Source: Pseudomonas sp. ABC1 (GTDB taxonomy: Bacteria > Pseudomonadota > Gammaproteobacteria > Pseudomonadales > Pseudomonadaceae). From it: DNA of 64,000 nucleotides. Below the pieces are notes generated by a model. It was not told the origin of the DNA, did no database searches, and saw nothing but the letters and a program-made list of their open reading frames with translations. The stretch is taken from contig NZ_CP058349.1 of the NCBI RefSeq assembly GCF_013395055.1, forward strand, positions 3,099,501-3,163,500. The letters run 5' to 3'. Within the stretch, counting starts at the first letter, position 1. Each line of letters opens with the position of its first letter. The position numbers were made by a program, and so were the translations under genes. This document shows, in pieces, positions 9,137-17,112 of the stretch.

Positions 9137-10642
9137 TTATCCGTGAGCGGCGGACTGGGCAGGCCGATACTGCAAGGCTTCGGCCAGGTGAGGGCGGGTG
9201 ATGTCTCGAGCCTGTTCCAGGTCAGCCAGGGTGCGCGCCACCTTGAGCAGGCGGTGGACGGCGCGTAGTGAAAGACCAAGGCGCTCGCAGGCATGTTCCA
9301 GCCAGCCCTGATCGTCGTTGCGCAGGGCGCAATGCCGGCGTAGTCCCGGCAGGTCGAGGAAGGCGTTGGCGCATCCCTGGCGTGTCTCTTGACGATGGCG
9401 TGCCTGTGCGACCCTCGCTGCGACCGAAGCGCTGTTCTCGCCTGTAACCGGTGTGTCGTGCAGCGAGGTGGTTTCGCGTATCACGCTCAGGTGCAGGTCG
9501 ATGCGGTCCAGCAACGGTCCGGAGAGTTTGCCGCGATAGCGCTGTATCTGGTCTGGCGTGCAACGGCAGCGCCCGGACGGGTCGCCCAGGTAGCCGCACG
9601 GGCAGGGATTCATGGCGGCCACCAACTGGAAGCGTGCCGGAAAGCACACCTTGTCGCGGGCACGGGCGATCACGATGCTGCCTGACTCCAGGGGCTCGCG
9701 AAGCACTTCCAGTACACGGCGCTCGAATTCTGGCAGTTCGTCGAGGAACAGCACTCCCCTGTGGGCCAGTGTGATTTCCCCAGGTTGTGGGCGACTGCCG
9801 CCCCCGACCAGTGCCGGGCCGGAAGCACTGTGATGAGGTTGGCGAAACGGGCGCTGGGGCCAGTGTTCGAGGGGCGCCAGGCTGGACACCGAGTGGATGG
9901 TCGCCACTTCCAGCGCTTCCTGCTCTTGCAGGGGCGGCAGCAGGCCTGGCAAGCGGCTGGCCAGCAGTGTCTTGCCGGTCCCAGGCGGACCTGTGAAAAG
10001 CAAATTATGAGAACCCGCCGCCGCGATCAGCAGGCCGCGCTTGGCGGCTGTCTGGCCCTGGACCTCGGCAAGGTCAGGGTAAGGCGGTTGTCGTCGTAGT
10101 AATCCCTTGGGCTGGTAAGGCGGCAGAGGCGTTTTCCCGGTGATATGAGCCGCCACCTCTAGCAGATGCCGCGCGGCATGTACCACCAGTCCGGATGCCA
10201 GGCTGGCTTCTTCGGCGTTTTCCCAAGGCACCAGCAGGCTGCGGCCTGCTTCGCGCGCCGCGAGGGCGGCCGGCAGTACACCACGTATGGGGCGCAACGC
10301 GCCGGAAAGCGCCAGTTCACCGAGCGCCTCGATGCCCGACAGCGGCGCCGTGGGGACCTGGGCGCTGGCGGCCAGTACGCCCAGTGCGATGGCCAGGTCG
10401 AAGCGTCCGCCTTCCTTGGGCAGGTCGGCCGGTGCCAGGTTGAGCGTGATACGCCGGGGCGGGAAGTCGAAGCCCGAGTTGAGGATGGCGCTGCGTACGC
10501 GATCCTTGCTTTCCCGCACGGCGGTCTCCGGCATGCCGACCAGAGCCAGCGAAGGCAGGCCGTTGGCCAGGTGGGCTTCTACCGTGACCGGTGGCGCTTC
10601 GACGCCGACCTGGGCCCTGCTGTGTACGATGGCGAGGGACAT
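9137..10642 (-). CDS. comM: YifB/ComM Mg-chelatase-like AAA+ ATPase
   Basis: This 501-aa protein has the ComM/YifB architecture: an N-terminal Lon-substrate-like ChlI domain (residues 1-160), a central AAA+ module with Walker A GPPGTGKT near residue 220 and Walker B VLFLDELPEF, and a C-terminal Mg-chelatase helical domain. The cysteine motif NPCPCGYLG is characteristic. In naturally competent bacteria ComM is a hexameric helicase that promotes branch migration during transformation. YifB homologues are also widespread in bacteria not known to be competent. It lies 32 bp downstream of ubiK on the same strand, a common arrangement. Confidence 0.88.
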   Translation of the reverse strand: MSLAIVHSRAQVGVEAPPVTVEAHLANGLPSLALVGMPETAVRESKDRVRSAILNSGFDFPPRRITLNLAPADLPKEGGRFDLAIALGVLAASAQVPTAPLSGIEALGELALSGALRPIRGVLPAALAAREAGRSLLVPWENAEEASLASGLVVHAARHLLEVAAHITGKTPLPPYQPKGLLRRQPPYPDLAEVQGQTAAKRGLLIAAAGSHNLLFTGPPGTGKTLLASRLPGLLPPLQEQEALEVATIHSVSSLAPLEHWPQRPFRQPHHSASGPALVGGGSRPQPGEITLAHRGVLFLDELPEFERRVLEVLREPLESGSIVIARARDKVCFPARFQLVAAMNPCPCGYLGDPSGRCRCTPDQIQRYRGKLSGPLLDRIDLHLSVIRETTSLHDTPVTGENSASVAARVAQARHRQETRQGCANAFLDLPGLRRHCALRNDDQGWLEHACERLGLSLRAVHRLLKVARTLADLEQARDITRPHLAEALQYRPAQSAAHG

Positions 10643-10674
10643 GCGATCACTCCTTGATCGGTCCGCCAGCGGGG

Positions 10675-10938
10675 TCAGGCGTCGCTGGAGGGACTCAGTC
10701 GCGCTTCCAGTTCGGCGACTTTCGCTTCGAGGGCTTCGAGGCGTGCGCGGGTCCGGGCCAGCACCAGCATCTGGCTGTCGAATTCGTCGCGGCTGACGAC
10801 ATCCAGTTTGCTCAGGGCGCCTTGTACCACTGCTTTCAATTGGGCTTCGAATTCGGCCCCAGGCAGGCGGGTTTCACCATTGAACAGGCGCGATGCCTGG
10901 GCGCCGATGGCGTCGAGTACGGCTTTGGGTGCGAGCAT
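10675..10938 (-). CDS. ubiK: Ubiquinone biosynthesis accessory factor UbiK (YqiC family)
   Basis: The 87-aa protein has an amphipathic N-terminal part and a C-terminal coiled coil (LARTRARLEALEAKVAELEARL), matching UbiK/YqiC/BMFP. It is thought to help assemble or tether the aerobic ubiquinone-synthesis complex at the membrane with UbiJ. The ATG at 10938 fits the family N-terminus and has AGGT about 8 nt upstream. A longer in-frame version starting at 10977 lacks family support. It is followed closely by the comM gene and diverges from the glnK promoter region. Confidence 0.85.
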   Translation of the reverse strand: MLAPKAVLDAIGAQASRLFNGETRLPGAEFEAQLKAVVQGALSKLDVVSRDEFDSQMLVLARTRARLEALEAKVAELEARLSPSSDA

Positions 10939-11071
10939 GTCGGTATACCTGTTTCTGTGCGGTGGGCAGTGTATCACGTGGGTTGCCGGGGCTTTGGCGG
11001 AGGGCTGGGCGAGTGTTTGGCAATGTGATTCGGGTCACACAATGGCCGCTTTTCGATGCCTTCCGGCAACT

Positions 11072-11119
11072 GCACGTATTTGGAGCGCATCATCCTGGTG
11101 CAGTGATCCGTTTTGGTGC
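11072..11119 (+). promoter_or_regulatory. Tandem NtrC-like enhancer boxes upstream of glnK
   Basis: Three consecutive dyads fit the NtrC pattern GCACCA-N3-TGGTGC. They are GCACGT-ATT-TGGAGC (11072-11086), GCATCA-TCC-TGGTGC (11087-11101, 11 of 12 positions) and a weaker one with a perfect right half at 11105-11119. The cluster lies about 80-110 bp upstream of the sigma-54 promoter, the usual enhancer distance. The 433-bp gap between ubiK and glnK otherwise shows no gene. NtrC binding is inferred from the motif only. Confidence 0.65.
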
Positions 11120-11183
11120 GTTTTGTCGGCTGGATGCCTGGCCAAGTGGCCCGCAGCCCTTGTTACAAGCGATGGCGAAGAAC

Positions 11184-11199
11184 TGGCACTGTTTCTGCT
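11184..11199 (+). promoter_or_regulatory. Sigma-54 (-24/-12) promoter of glnK-amtB
   Basis: The sequence TGGCACTGTTTCTGCT has the invariant GG and GC dinucleotides of RpoN promoters, separated by exactly 10 nt, and a consensus TGGCAC -24 element. Transcription should start near 11210, leaving a leader of about 160 nt before glnK. With the NtrC-like boxes upstream, it should respond to nitrogen limitation. Confidence 0.75.
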
Positions 11200-11371
11200 T
11201 AGTCCTGTCTGTCGCTTGCATGCACTTCGAATAAGGACGTTTCGCCTCGGCAATTGGTCGACGTTCTTTCAAACGGCCAAAGCCAGAGCGTTACAAGAGG
11301 CTGACACTGCGCTTAGACTTGAACCGGGTTCGTACTTCTGGGGCAAGTCCACCTAAACGGGAGAAGTTTTC

Positions 11372-11710
11372 ATGAAACTAGTCACTGCCATCATCAAGCC
11401 GTTCAAGCTGGACGACGTGCGCGAGTCGCTGTCGGAAATCGGCGTACAAGGCATCACCGTCACGGAAGTGAAGGGCTTTGGGCGCCAAAAGGGCCACACC
11501 GAGCTGTACCGCGGCGCCGAGTACGTCGTCGACTTCCTGCCTAAAGTGAAGATCGACGTAGCGATTGCCGACGACCAGCTCGACCGTGTGATCGAGGCCA
11601 TCACCAAGGCTGCCAACACCGGCAAGATCGGCGACGGCAAGATCTTCGTGGTCAACCTGGAACAGGCCATCCGTATCCGTACCGGTGAAACCGATACCGA
11701 CGCGATCTAA
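11372..11710 (+). CDS. glnK: Nitrogen regulatory PII protein GlnK
   Basis: A 112-aa PII trimer subunit. The N-terminus MKLVTAIIKPFK, the T-loop with the uridylylated Tyr51 (YRGAEYVVDF) and the C-terminal TGKIGDGKIFV signature are all present, and the length is standard. GlnK binds ATP/ADP and 2-oxoglutarate and plugs the AmtB ammonium channel when nitrogen is plentiful. It leads an operon with two ammonium transporter genes. GGGAGAAG is placed correctly before the ATG. GlnB is very similar, but the amtB neighbour and sigma-54 promoter favour GlnK. Confidence 0.93.
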   Translation: MKLVTAIIKPFKLDDVRESLSEIGVQGITVTEVKGFGRQKGHTELYRGAEYVVDFLPKVKIDVAIADDQLDRVIEAITKAANTGKIGDGKIFVVNLEQAIRIRTGETDTDAI

Positions 11711-11747
11711 GTAGTACCTCCGAACCCCACGCCCCAGGAGTAAAACC

Positions 11748-13064
11748 ATGACTCTGCGTAAATTCGCAGGGCTAGGAGCCCTTTTGTCCCTGATAAGCCC
11801 CGGCATCGCCATGGCGCAGGAGACAGCCCTCGATTCAGGCGATACCGCCTGGATGCTCACAGCCACTGCACTGGTGCTGTTCATGACCATCCCCGGCCTG
11901 GCGCTGTTCTACGGCGGCATGGTCCGCTCGAAGAACATCCTTTCGGTGATGATGCAGTGTTTCGCCATCACGGGCCTGATGAGCATCCTGTGGATGGTCT
12001 ACGGCTACAGCCTGGCGTTCGATACCACCGGCATGGAAGCGGGAGTGATCAACTTCAACTCCTTCGTCGGTGGTCTGGACCGCGCCTTCCTCAGCGGACT
12101 GACGCTGGACAGCCTGGTCGGCGCCTTCCCTGAAAGTGTCTTCATCACCTTCCAGATGACGTTCGCCATCATCACTCCGGCGCTGATCGTCGGTGCCTTC
12201 GCCGAGCGCATGAAGTTCTCCGCGATGCTGGTGTTCATGGGCGTCTGGTTCACCCTGGTGTATGCGCCCATCGCGCACATGGTCTGGGGCGGCGACGGCG
12301 GCCTGATGTGGGACTGGGGCGTGCTGGACTTCGCCGGCGGCACCGTGGTGCACATCAACGCGGGCGTTGCCGGTCTGGTCGCCTGCCTGGTGCTGGGCAA
12401 GCGTAAAGGTTACCCGACCACGCCGATGGCTCCGCACAACCTGGGCCTGACCCTGGTCGGCGCGGCCATGCTGTGGATCGGCTGGTTCGGTTTCAACGCG
12501 GGTTCTGCCGCCGCCGCCAATGGCAGCGCGGGCATGGCCATGCTGGTCACGCAGATCGCCACGGCCGCCGCTGCACTGGGCTGGATGTTCGCCGAGTGGA
12601 TCACCCATGGCAAACCCAGTGCGCTGGGGATCGCTTCGGGTGTGGTCGCCGGCCTGGTCGCCATCACGCCGGCAGCCGGCACCGTCGGCCCGATGGGCGC
12701 GCTGGTGATCGGTGCGGTGTCTGGCGTGGTCTGCTTCATCTGCGCCACCTCGCTCAAACGCAAGCTCGGCTATGACGACTCCCTGGACGCCTTCGGCGTG
12801 CATGGTATCGGCGGCATCGTCGGGGCGATCCTGACGGGTGTGTTCGCGGCCCCGATCCTGGGCGGCTTCGGCGAAGTGGAGAACATCGCCCTGCAGGTCT
12901 GGATCCAGTTCAAGGGCGTGCTGTTCACCGTGGTCTACACCGGCATCCTGACCTACGTGATCCTCAAGGTGATCGATGCGGTGATGGGCCTGCGTGTCAG
13001 CGAGGAAGAGGAGGCCGTCGGCCTGGATCTCTCCCTGCACAACGAGCGTGGCTACAACCTCTAA
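11748..13064 (+). CDS. amtB: Ammonium transporter AmtB
   Basis: A 438-aa ammonium channel with an N-terminal signal peptide ending near IAMAQ, as in proteobacterial AmtB, followed by eleven membrane helices. The twin-histidine pore is present as TVVHINAG and FGVHGIGG, together with the conserved Asp in LDFAGG and the segment GWFGFNAGS. It conducts ammonia/ammonium into the cell and is gated by GlnK, encoded 37 bp upstream. The C-terminal tail contains the GLRVSEEEE segment expected to contact GlnK. Confidence 0.93.
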   Translation: MTLRKFAGLGALLSLISPGIAMAQETALDSGDTAWMLTATALVLFMTIPGLALFYGGMVRSKNILSVMMQCFAITGLMSILWMVYGYSLAFDTTGMEAGVINFNSFVGGLDRAFLSGLTLDSLVGAFPESVFITFQMTFAIITPALIVGAFAERMKFSAMLVFMGVWFTLVYAPIAHMVWGGDGGLMWDWGVLDFAGGTVVHINAGVAGLVACLVLGKRKGYPTTPMAPHNLGLTLVGAAMLWIGWFGFNAGSAAAANGSAGMAMLVTQIATAAAALGWMFAEWITHGKPSALGIASGVVAGLVAITPAAGTVGPMGALVIGAVSGVVCFICATSLKRKLGYDDSLDAFGVHGIGGIVGAILTGVFAAPILGGFGEVENIALQVWIQFKGVLFTVVYTGILTYVILKVIDAVMGLRVSEEEEAVGLDLSLHNERGYNL

Positions 13065-13165
13065 ACCAGTCGGTTATCTCAGAACAGCTATGCAACGGCG
13101 TCCGGAGCCAACCCGGACGCCACGGGAGCAGCGTGTCCGGCGCATAGCGCAAGCGAGGGAAAATT

Positions 13166-14419
13166 ATGGAAAGCACAGCATTGATACCGGTCCAGTACGG
13201 ATTGGATACCTTCTACTTCGTCATCTGCGGTGCACTGGTGATGTGGATGGCTGCCGGGTTCGCCATGCTCGAAGCGGGTCTGGTGCGCAGCAAGAACACA
13301 GTGGAAATCCTGACCAAGAACATCACGCTGTTCGCCGTGGCGTCGGTGATGTACCTGCTGGTCGGCTACTACATCATGTACTCCAGTACCGCGGGCGGCA
13401 TTCTGCCGAGCCTGGGCTTCCTGATCGGTGACGAGCACGCGGTGGATGTGGTCGCCGCGGGTGGCGAGGATGCGCCTTACTACTCGGCGCGTGCGGACTT
13501 CTTCTTCCAGATCGTGTTCGCCGCGACCTGCATGTCGATCGTTTCCGGTGCAGTGGCCGAGCGCATGAAGCTCTGGGCCTTCCTTGCCTTTGCCGTGGTG
13601 ATGACCGGTTTCATCTACCCGGTACAGGGCTTCTGGAAATGGGGCGGCGGTTTCCTCGACGAAGCCGGCTTCCTGGACTTCGCCGGTTCGGGCGTCGTGC
13701 ACCTGGCGGGTGCCACCGCAGCGCTGGCTGGTGTCCTGCTGCTCGGGGCGCGTAAAGGCAAGTACGGCCCTAACGGTCAGGTCAATGCCATTCCCGGCGC
13801 CAACCTGCCATTGGTGACCCTGGGTACCTTCATCCTGTGGATGGGTTGGTTCGGCTTCAACGGTGGTTCGCAACTGCGCATGACCACCATCGAGGATGCC
13901 AACGCGGTCGCCCAGGTGTTCACCAACACCAACATGGCCGCCGCCGGTGGCGTGATCGCGGCGCTGATCGTGTCCCGTCTGCTGTTCGGCAAGTCCGACC
14001 TGACCATGATCCTCAATGGCGCCCTGGCGGGCCTGGTGGCGATCACTGCCGAGCCGCTGACGCCAAGTGCGTTGCAGGCGACCCTGATCGGTGCGGTCGG
14101 TGGTGTGCTGGTGGTGTTCAGTATCCTGGGGCTGGATCGACTGCGTATCGATGACCCGGTTGGTGCCATCTCGGTCCACGGCGTGGTCGGTATCTGGGGT
14201 GTGCTGGCGGTTGCCCTGACCAACCCGGATGCGACTTTCGGTGCGCAACTGCTGGGTGCCGTCTGCATCTTCGCCTGGGTCTTCGTCGCCAGCCTGATCG
14301 TCTGGGGCATCATCAAACTGGTGATGGGGCTGCGTGTCAGCGAGGAAGAGGAATACGAAGGCGTGGACCTCGCCGAGTGCGGCATGGAGGCTTACCCGGA
14401 ATTCACCAACAAGCGTTGA
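13166..14419 (+). CDS. Second ammonium transporter (Amt family paralogue)
   Basis: A 417-aa Amt/MEP/Rh-family protein encoded about 100 bp after amtB. Unlike AmtB it has no cleavable signal peptide and starts directly with helix 1 (LDTFYFVICGALVMW). The pore histidines are kept (SGVVHLAGA and ISVHGVVGI), as is LDFAG, so it should be functional. The C-terminal segment GLRVSEEEE is shared with the first transporter, implying the same GlnK regulation. It has its own ribosome-binding site (GAGGGAAA) before the ATG. A strong terminator follows. Amt sensor roles cannot be excluded. Confidence 0.88.
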   Translation: MESTALIPVQYGLDTFYFVICGALVMWMAAGFAMLEAGLVRSKNTVEILTKNITLFAVASVMYLLVGYYIMYSSTAGGILPSLGFLIGDEHAVDVVAAGGEDAPYYSARADFFFQIVFAATCMSIVSGAVAERMKLWAFLAFAVVMTGFIYPVQGFWKWGGGFLDEAGFLDFAGSGVVHLAGATAALAGVLLLGARKGKYGPNGQVNAIPGANLPLVTLGTFILWMGWFGFNGGSQLRMTTIEDANAVAQVFTNTNMAAAGGVIAALIVSRLLFGKSDLTMILNGALAGLVAITAEPLTPSALQATLIGAVGGVLVVFSILGLDRLRIDDPVGAISVHGVVGIWGVLAVALTNPDATFGAQLLGAVCIFAWVFVASLIVWGIIKLVMGLRVSEEEEYEGVDLAECGMEAYPEFTNKR

Positions 14420-14474
14420 TTGCGCAAGGGTTGCCGGGGGGGGCTAGAACCCCGGCAGTCCGGACGCCGACAAG

Positions 14475-14508
14475 ACAATGCCCCGTATCCCTCGATACGG
14501 GGCATTGT
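14475..14508. terminator. Terminator after the glnK-amtB-amt operon
   Basis: A perfect 15-bp inverted repeat (ACAATGCCCCGTATC and complement) with a CCTC loop lies between the convergent amt and alcohol dehydrogenase genes. A short T-containing stretch (GCTTTC) follows on the + strand. It probably works as a two-way terminator. Confidence 0.75.
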
Positions 14509-14534
14509 GCTTTCTGCGCGCTATGTGGTGGTGC

Positions 14535-15608
14535 TCAGGGCTTGATCGCCACCTTGAGCACGCCGTCGCGCTGGTTGGCGAACAGGTCGTAGGCGTCGAC
14601 GATGTTGTCCAGCTTGTACTCGTGGGTGACCAGCGGCGCCAGGTCGATCCGGCCGGAGGCGACGATATTGAGCAGGCGGCGCATGCGCTCCTTACCGCCC
14701 GGGCACAGCGAGGTGATGATCTTGTTGTCGCCGAGGCCCGCGTGGATAGCGCCCAGCGGCAGCACCAGGTCGCTGGAGTAGACCCCCAGGCTGGACAGGG
14801 TGCCGCCCGGTTTGAGTACCCGCAGGGCGCTCTCGAAGGTGGATTGCAGGCCCAGTGCCTCGATGGAGACATCCACGCCGCGCCCCCCGGTCAGCTTGAG
14901 GATTTCATCCACCACGTCGACTTTCCTGAAGTTCAGCGTGACGTCCGCGCCGAGGCTGCGGGCGATCTCCAGGCGCGAGTCGACGCCGTCCACCGCGATG
15001 ATGGTGCTGGCGCCGCGCAGCTTGGCGCCGGCCGTGGCACAGAGCCCGATGGGGCCCTGGGCGAAGATCACGACGATGTCGCCGATCTTGATATTCGCCG
15101 CTTCCGCGCCGACGAAGCCGGTGGACATGATGTCCGGGCACATCAGCACCTGTTCGTCGGTCAGTCCATCGGGCACCGGCGCCAGGTTGGCCTGGGCGTC
15201 AGGGACCAGCACGTATTCGGCCTGGGTGCCATCGATGGTGTTGCCGAAGCGCCAGCCGCCCATGGGTTTGTAGCCGTGGCAACTGCAACCGCCGTCCTGG
15301 GAGGAAACGCCGTCCTGGCAGGCGTAGGAGGTGAAGCTGGGGCAAATGGCACCGGCGATGACCCGCTGGCCTTCCTGATAGCCCTGCACGTTGCTGCCGA
15401 GCTTCTCGATGATCCCGACCGGTTCGTGGCCGATGGTCAGGCCGGGGGCGACCGGGTATTCACCTTTGAGGATGTGCACGTCGGTGCCGCAGATCGTGGT
15501 GGTGGTGATGCGCACCAGGGCGTCGTTCGGGCCGACCTCCGGGATGGGTTTGTCCTGCAGTTCGATGCGACCGGGCTCGACGAATACAGCGGCTTTCATC
15601 ATGACCAT
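14535..15608 (-). CDS. Zinc-dependent alcohol dehydrogenase (formaldehyde-dehydrogenase-like)
   Basis: A 357-aa medium-chain dehydrogenase. The catalytic zinc ligands are in TICGTDVH and GHEPVG, and the NAD(P)-binding motif is FAQGPIGLCATAGAK. Where classical enzymes carry the four-cysteine structural zinc site, this protein has CPSFTSYACQDG followed by a glycine-rich insert and GGWRFGNTIDG. That resembles the tetrameric secondary-alcohol/isopropanol dehydrogenase branch. The substrate is not evident. The ATG at 15608 is chosen because AGGAGA lies 6 nt upstream. In-frame ATGs at 15602 and 15599 also exist. It is monocistronic and converges on the amt operon terminator. Confidence 0.82.
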   Translation of the reverse strand: MVMMKAAVFVEPGRIELQDKPIPEVGPNDALVRITTTTICGTDVHILKGEYPVAPGLTIGHEPVGIIEKLGSNVQGYQEGQRVIAGAICPSFTSYACQDGVSSQDGGCSCHGYKPMGGWRFGNTIDGTQAEYVLVPDAQANLAPVPDGLTDEQVLMCPDIMSTGFVGAEAANIKIGDIVVIFAQGPIGLCATAGAKLRGASTIIAVDGVDSRLEIARSLGADVTLNFRKVDVVDEILKLTGGRGVDVSIEALGLQSTFESALRVLKPGGTLSSLGVYSSDLVLPLGAIHAGLGDNKIITSLCPGGKERMRRLLNIVASGRIDLAPLVTHEYKLDNIVDAYDLFANQRDGVLKVAIKP

Positions 15609-15762
15609 GAACACTCTCCTTGAGTCTTGGGTGATGGAACGCTGACGTCTGTGCTGCCAGGGGCAGGGAAGACGCCAGGCACTCCAATCACTCTAGTCCA
15701 TGGCGGCGGTGGCTGGCTGACGCGGGTCAAGCGAGGGTCAGATGGCCGGCCTTCGACGCGAC

Positions 15763-16185
15763 TCAGTCCAGCTCGACGATTTCATAGCCGTGGCTGATTT
15801 CGACACCGGCGCGGTCGAGCATGATGGAGGCGGAGCAGTACTTCTCGGCAGACAGCTCCACCGCGCGCTTGACCTGGGCTTCCTTGAGGCCACGGCCTTT
15901 CACGACGAAGCGCAGGTGGATCCTGGTGAAGACCTTGGGGTCTTCATCGGCGCGTTCGGCTTCCAGAAAGGCTTCGCAGCTTTCGACGCGCTGGCGCGAT
16001 TTCTTGAGAATGCTGACGACGTCGAAGCTGCTGCAACCGCCCAGGCCGAGCAGCAGCATTTCCATCGGGCGCACGCCCAGGTTGCGACCGCCGTGGTCGG
16101 GCGGGCCATCCATCACCACCACATGGCCGCTGCCTGATTCGCCCAGGAACATGGCGTCGCCTGCCCACTGAATTCGTGCCTTCAT
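15763..16185 (-). CDS. OsmC-family protein (YhfA-like)
   Basis: A 140-aa OsmC/Ohr-fold protein. The conserved glycine-rich helix with its cysteine is MLLLGLGGCSSFD near residue 50, and a second cysteine occurs in EKYCSASIM near residue 119, as expected for the peroxidatic pair. Such proteins reduce organic hydroperoxides or act in osmotic stress. It sits divergently beside vfr, as in other pseudomonads. GGAGG lies upstream of the ATG at 16185. The frame stays open for more than 200 further codons, but only this part has family similarity. Confidence 0.85.
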   Translation of the reverse strand: MKARIQWAGDAMFLGESGSGHVVVMDGPPDHGGRNLGVRPMEMLLLGLGGCSSFDVVSILKKSRQRVESCEAFLEAERADEDPKVFTRIHLRFVVKGRGLKEAQVKRAVELSAEKYCSASIMLDRAGVEISHGYEIVELD

Positions 16186-16386
16186 GATCAACCTCCGAAA
16201 ATGACGCGAAAGTCTAGCACGCCGCCTGGGGCACTCGAACCGGTCGACGGACGAGCATGGATTTAAAGCACTACCGGGCAGAACCGTCTGATCAAGAGCG
16301 GACCGGCTCGGGATCCAGTAGGGCGGTTCCGTGACGACAAGACAGCCAAGAGCCGGCATCGGCCATATTTGCCAAGGATGTGCGAC

Positions 16387-17022
16387 ATGGTAGCGATCAC
16401 CCTTCCCTGCGATAAGAAACATATCGACACGCTGATGACCCACTGCCACAGGCGCCGCTACGGTGCCAAGAGTTCGATCCTGCATGCGAGCGAGCGGAGC
16501 GAGACGTTGTTTCTGATCTTGCAGGGATCGGTCTCTATCGTGATCGAAGATGCCGAGGGACGGGAGATCATCGTCGCCTACCTCAATCGTGGGGATTTCT
16601 TCGGTGAAATGGGGCTGTTCCAGGCATTCGGCGAGCGCAGCGCTTGGGTACGGGCGCGCAGTGCCTGCGAGGTGGCGGAGATCGGCTACGAGAAGTTTCG
16701 CGAGTTGACGCAGCAGGAACCGGAGATTTTCTATGCGCTGAGCAGCCAGCTCGCCGAGCGCCTGCGCAACACCACGCGCAAGGTCGGCGACCTGGCCTTC
16801 CTCGACGTGACCGGACGGGTCGCACGTGCCCTGGTCGACCTGTGCAAGCAACCGGAAGCGATGACCCATCCCGACGGTATGCAGATCAAGATCACACGCC
16901 AGGAAATCGGGCGCATCGTCGGCTGTTCGCGGGAGATGGTCGGGCGGGTGTTGCGCAACCTGGATACCCAGGGACTGGTGCAGGTGAGGGGCAAGACGAT
17001 GGTGGTGTACGGCACCCGTTGA
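16387..17022 (+). CDS. vfr: Cyclic-AMP-responsive regulator Vfr/Crp
   Basis: A 211-aa Crp-family regulator. The N-terminal cyclic-nucleotide-binding barrel has the phosphate-binding segment FFGEMGLF and ERSAWVRA. The C-terminal winged helix-turn-helix contains TRQEIGRIVGCSREMVGRVL, nearly invariant in Vfr. In Pseudomonas, Vfr with cAMP controls virulence, twitching and quorum genes, and pilT/pilU occur in this window. The ATG at 16387 matches the usual MVAIT start, with AAGGA 8 nt upstream. Compared with my memory of P. aeruginosa Vfr, a few residues are missing in the loop after GLF. Confidence 0.9.
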   Translation: MVAITLPCDKKHIDTLMTHCHRRRYGAKSSILHASERSETLFLILQGSVSIVIEDAEGREIIVAYLNRGDFFGEMGLFQAFGERSAWVRARSACEVAEIGYEKFRELTQQEPEIFYALSSQLAERLRNTTRKVGDLAFLDVTGRVARALVDLCKQPEAMTHPDGMQIKITRQEIGRIVGCSREMVGRVLRNLDTQGLVQVRGKTMVVYGTR

Positions 17023-17042
17023 GCCACGCCACTCATCGGGCC

Positions 17043-17101
17043 GTAGGGTGTGCCGTGCGCACCGAGCTATCGAGCGTTCAGGTGCGCGCGGCGCACCCTA
17101 C
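17043..17101. repeat. Inverted copy pair of a GTAGGGTG..GCGCACC repeat between vfr and trpC
   Basis: Two near-complementary 21-base arms (17043-17063 and 17081-17101) bearing GTAGGGTG and GCGCACC ends form a long hairpin between the convergent vfr and trpC genes. One arm recurs at 37568-37588. It looks like a dispersed REP/BIME-type element that may also end transcription. Confidence 0.7.
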
Positions 17102-17112
17102 GAGTGTGGTGT

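Noticed and set aside
11835..13040. Long minus-strand frame opposite amtB
   Set aside because: Shadow frame. AmtB on the + strand carries all channel motifs.
14478..15623. Long + strand frame opposite the alcohol dehydrogenase
   Set aside because: Composition is typical of antisense shadows, and the dehydrogenase motifs on the minus strand are intact.
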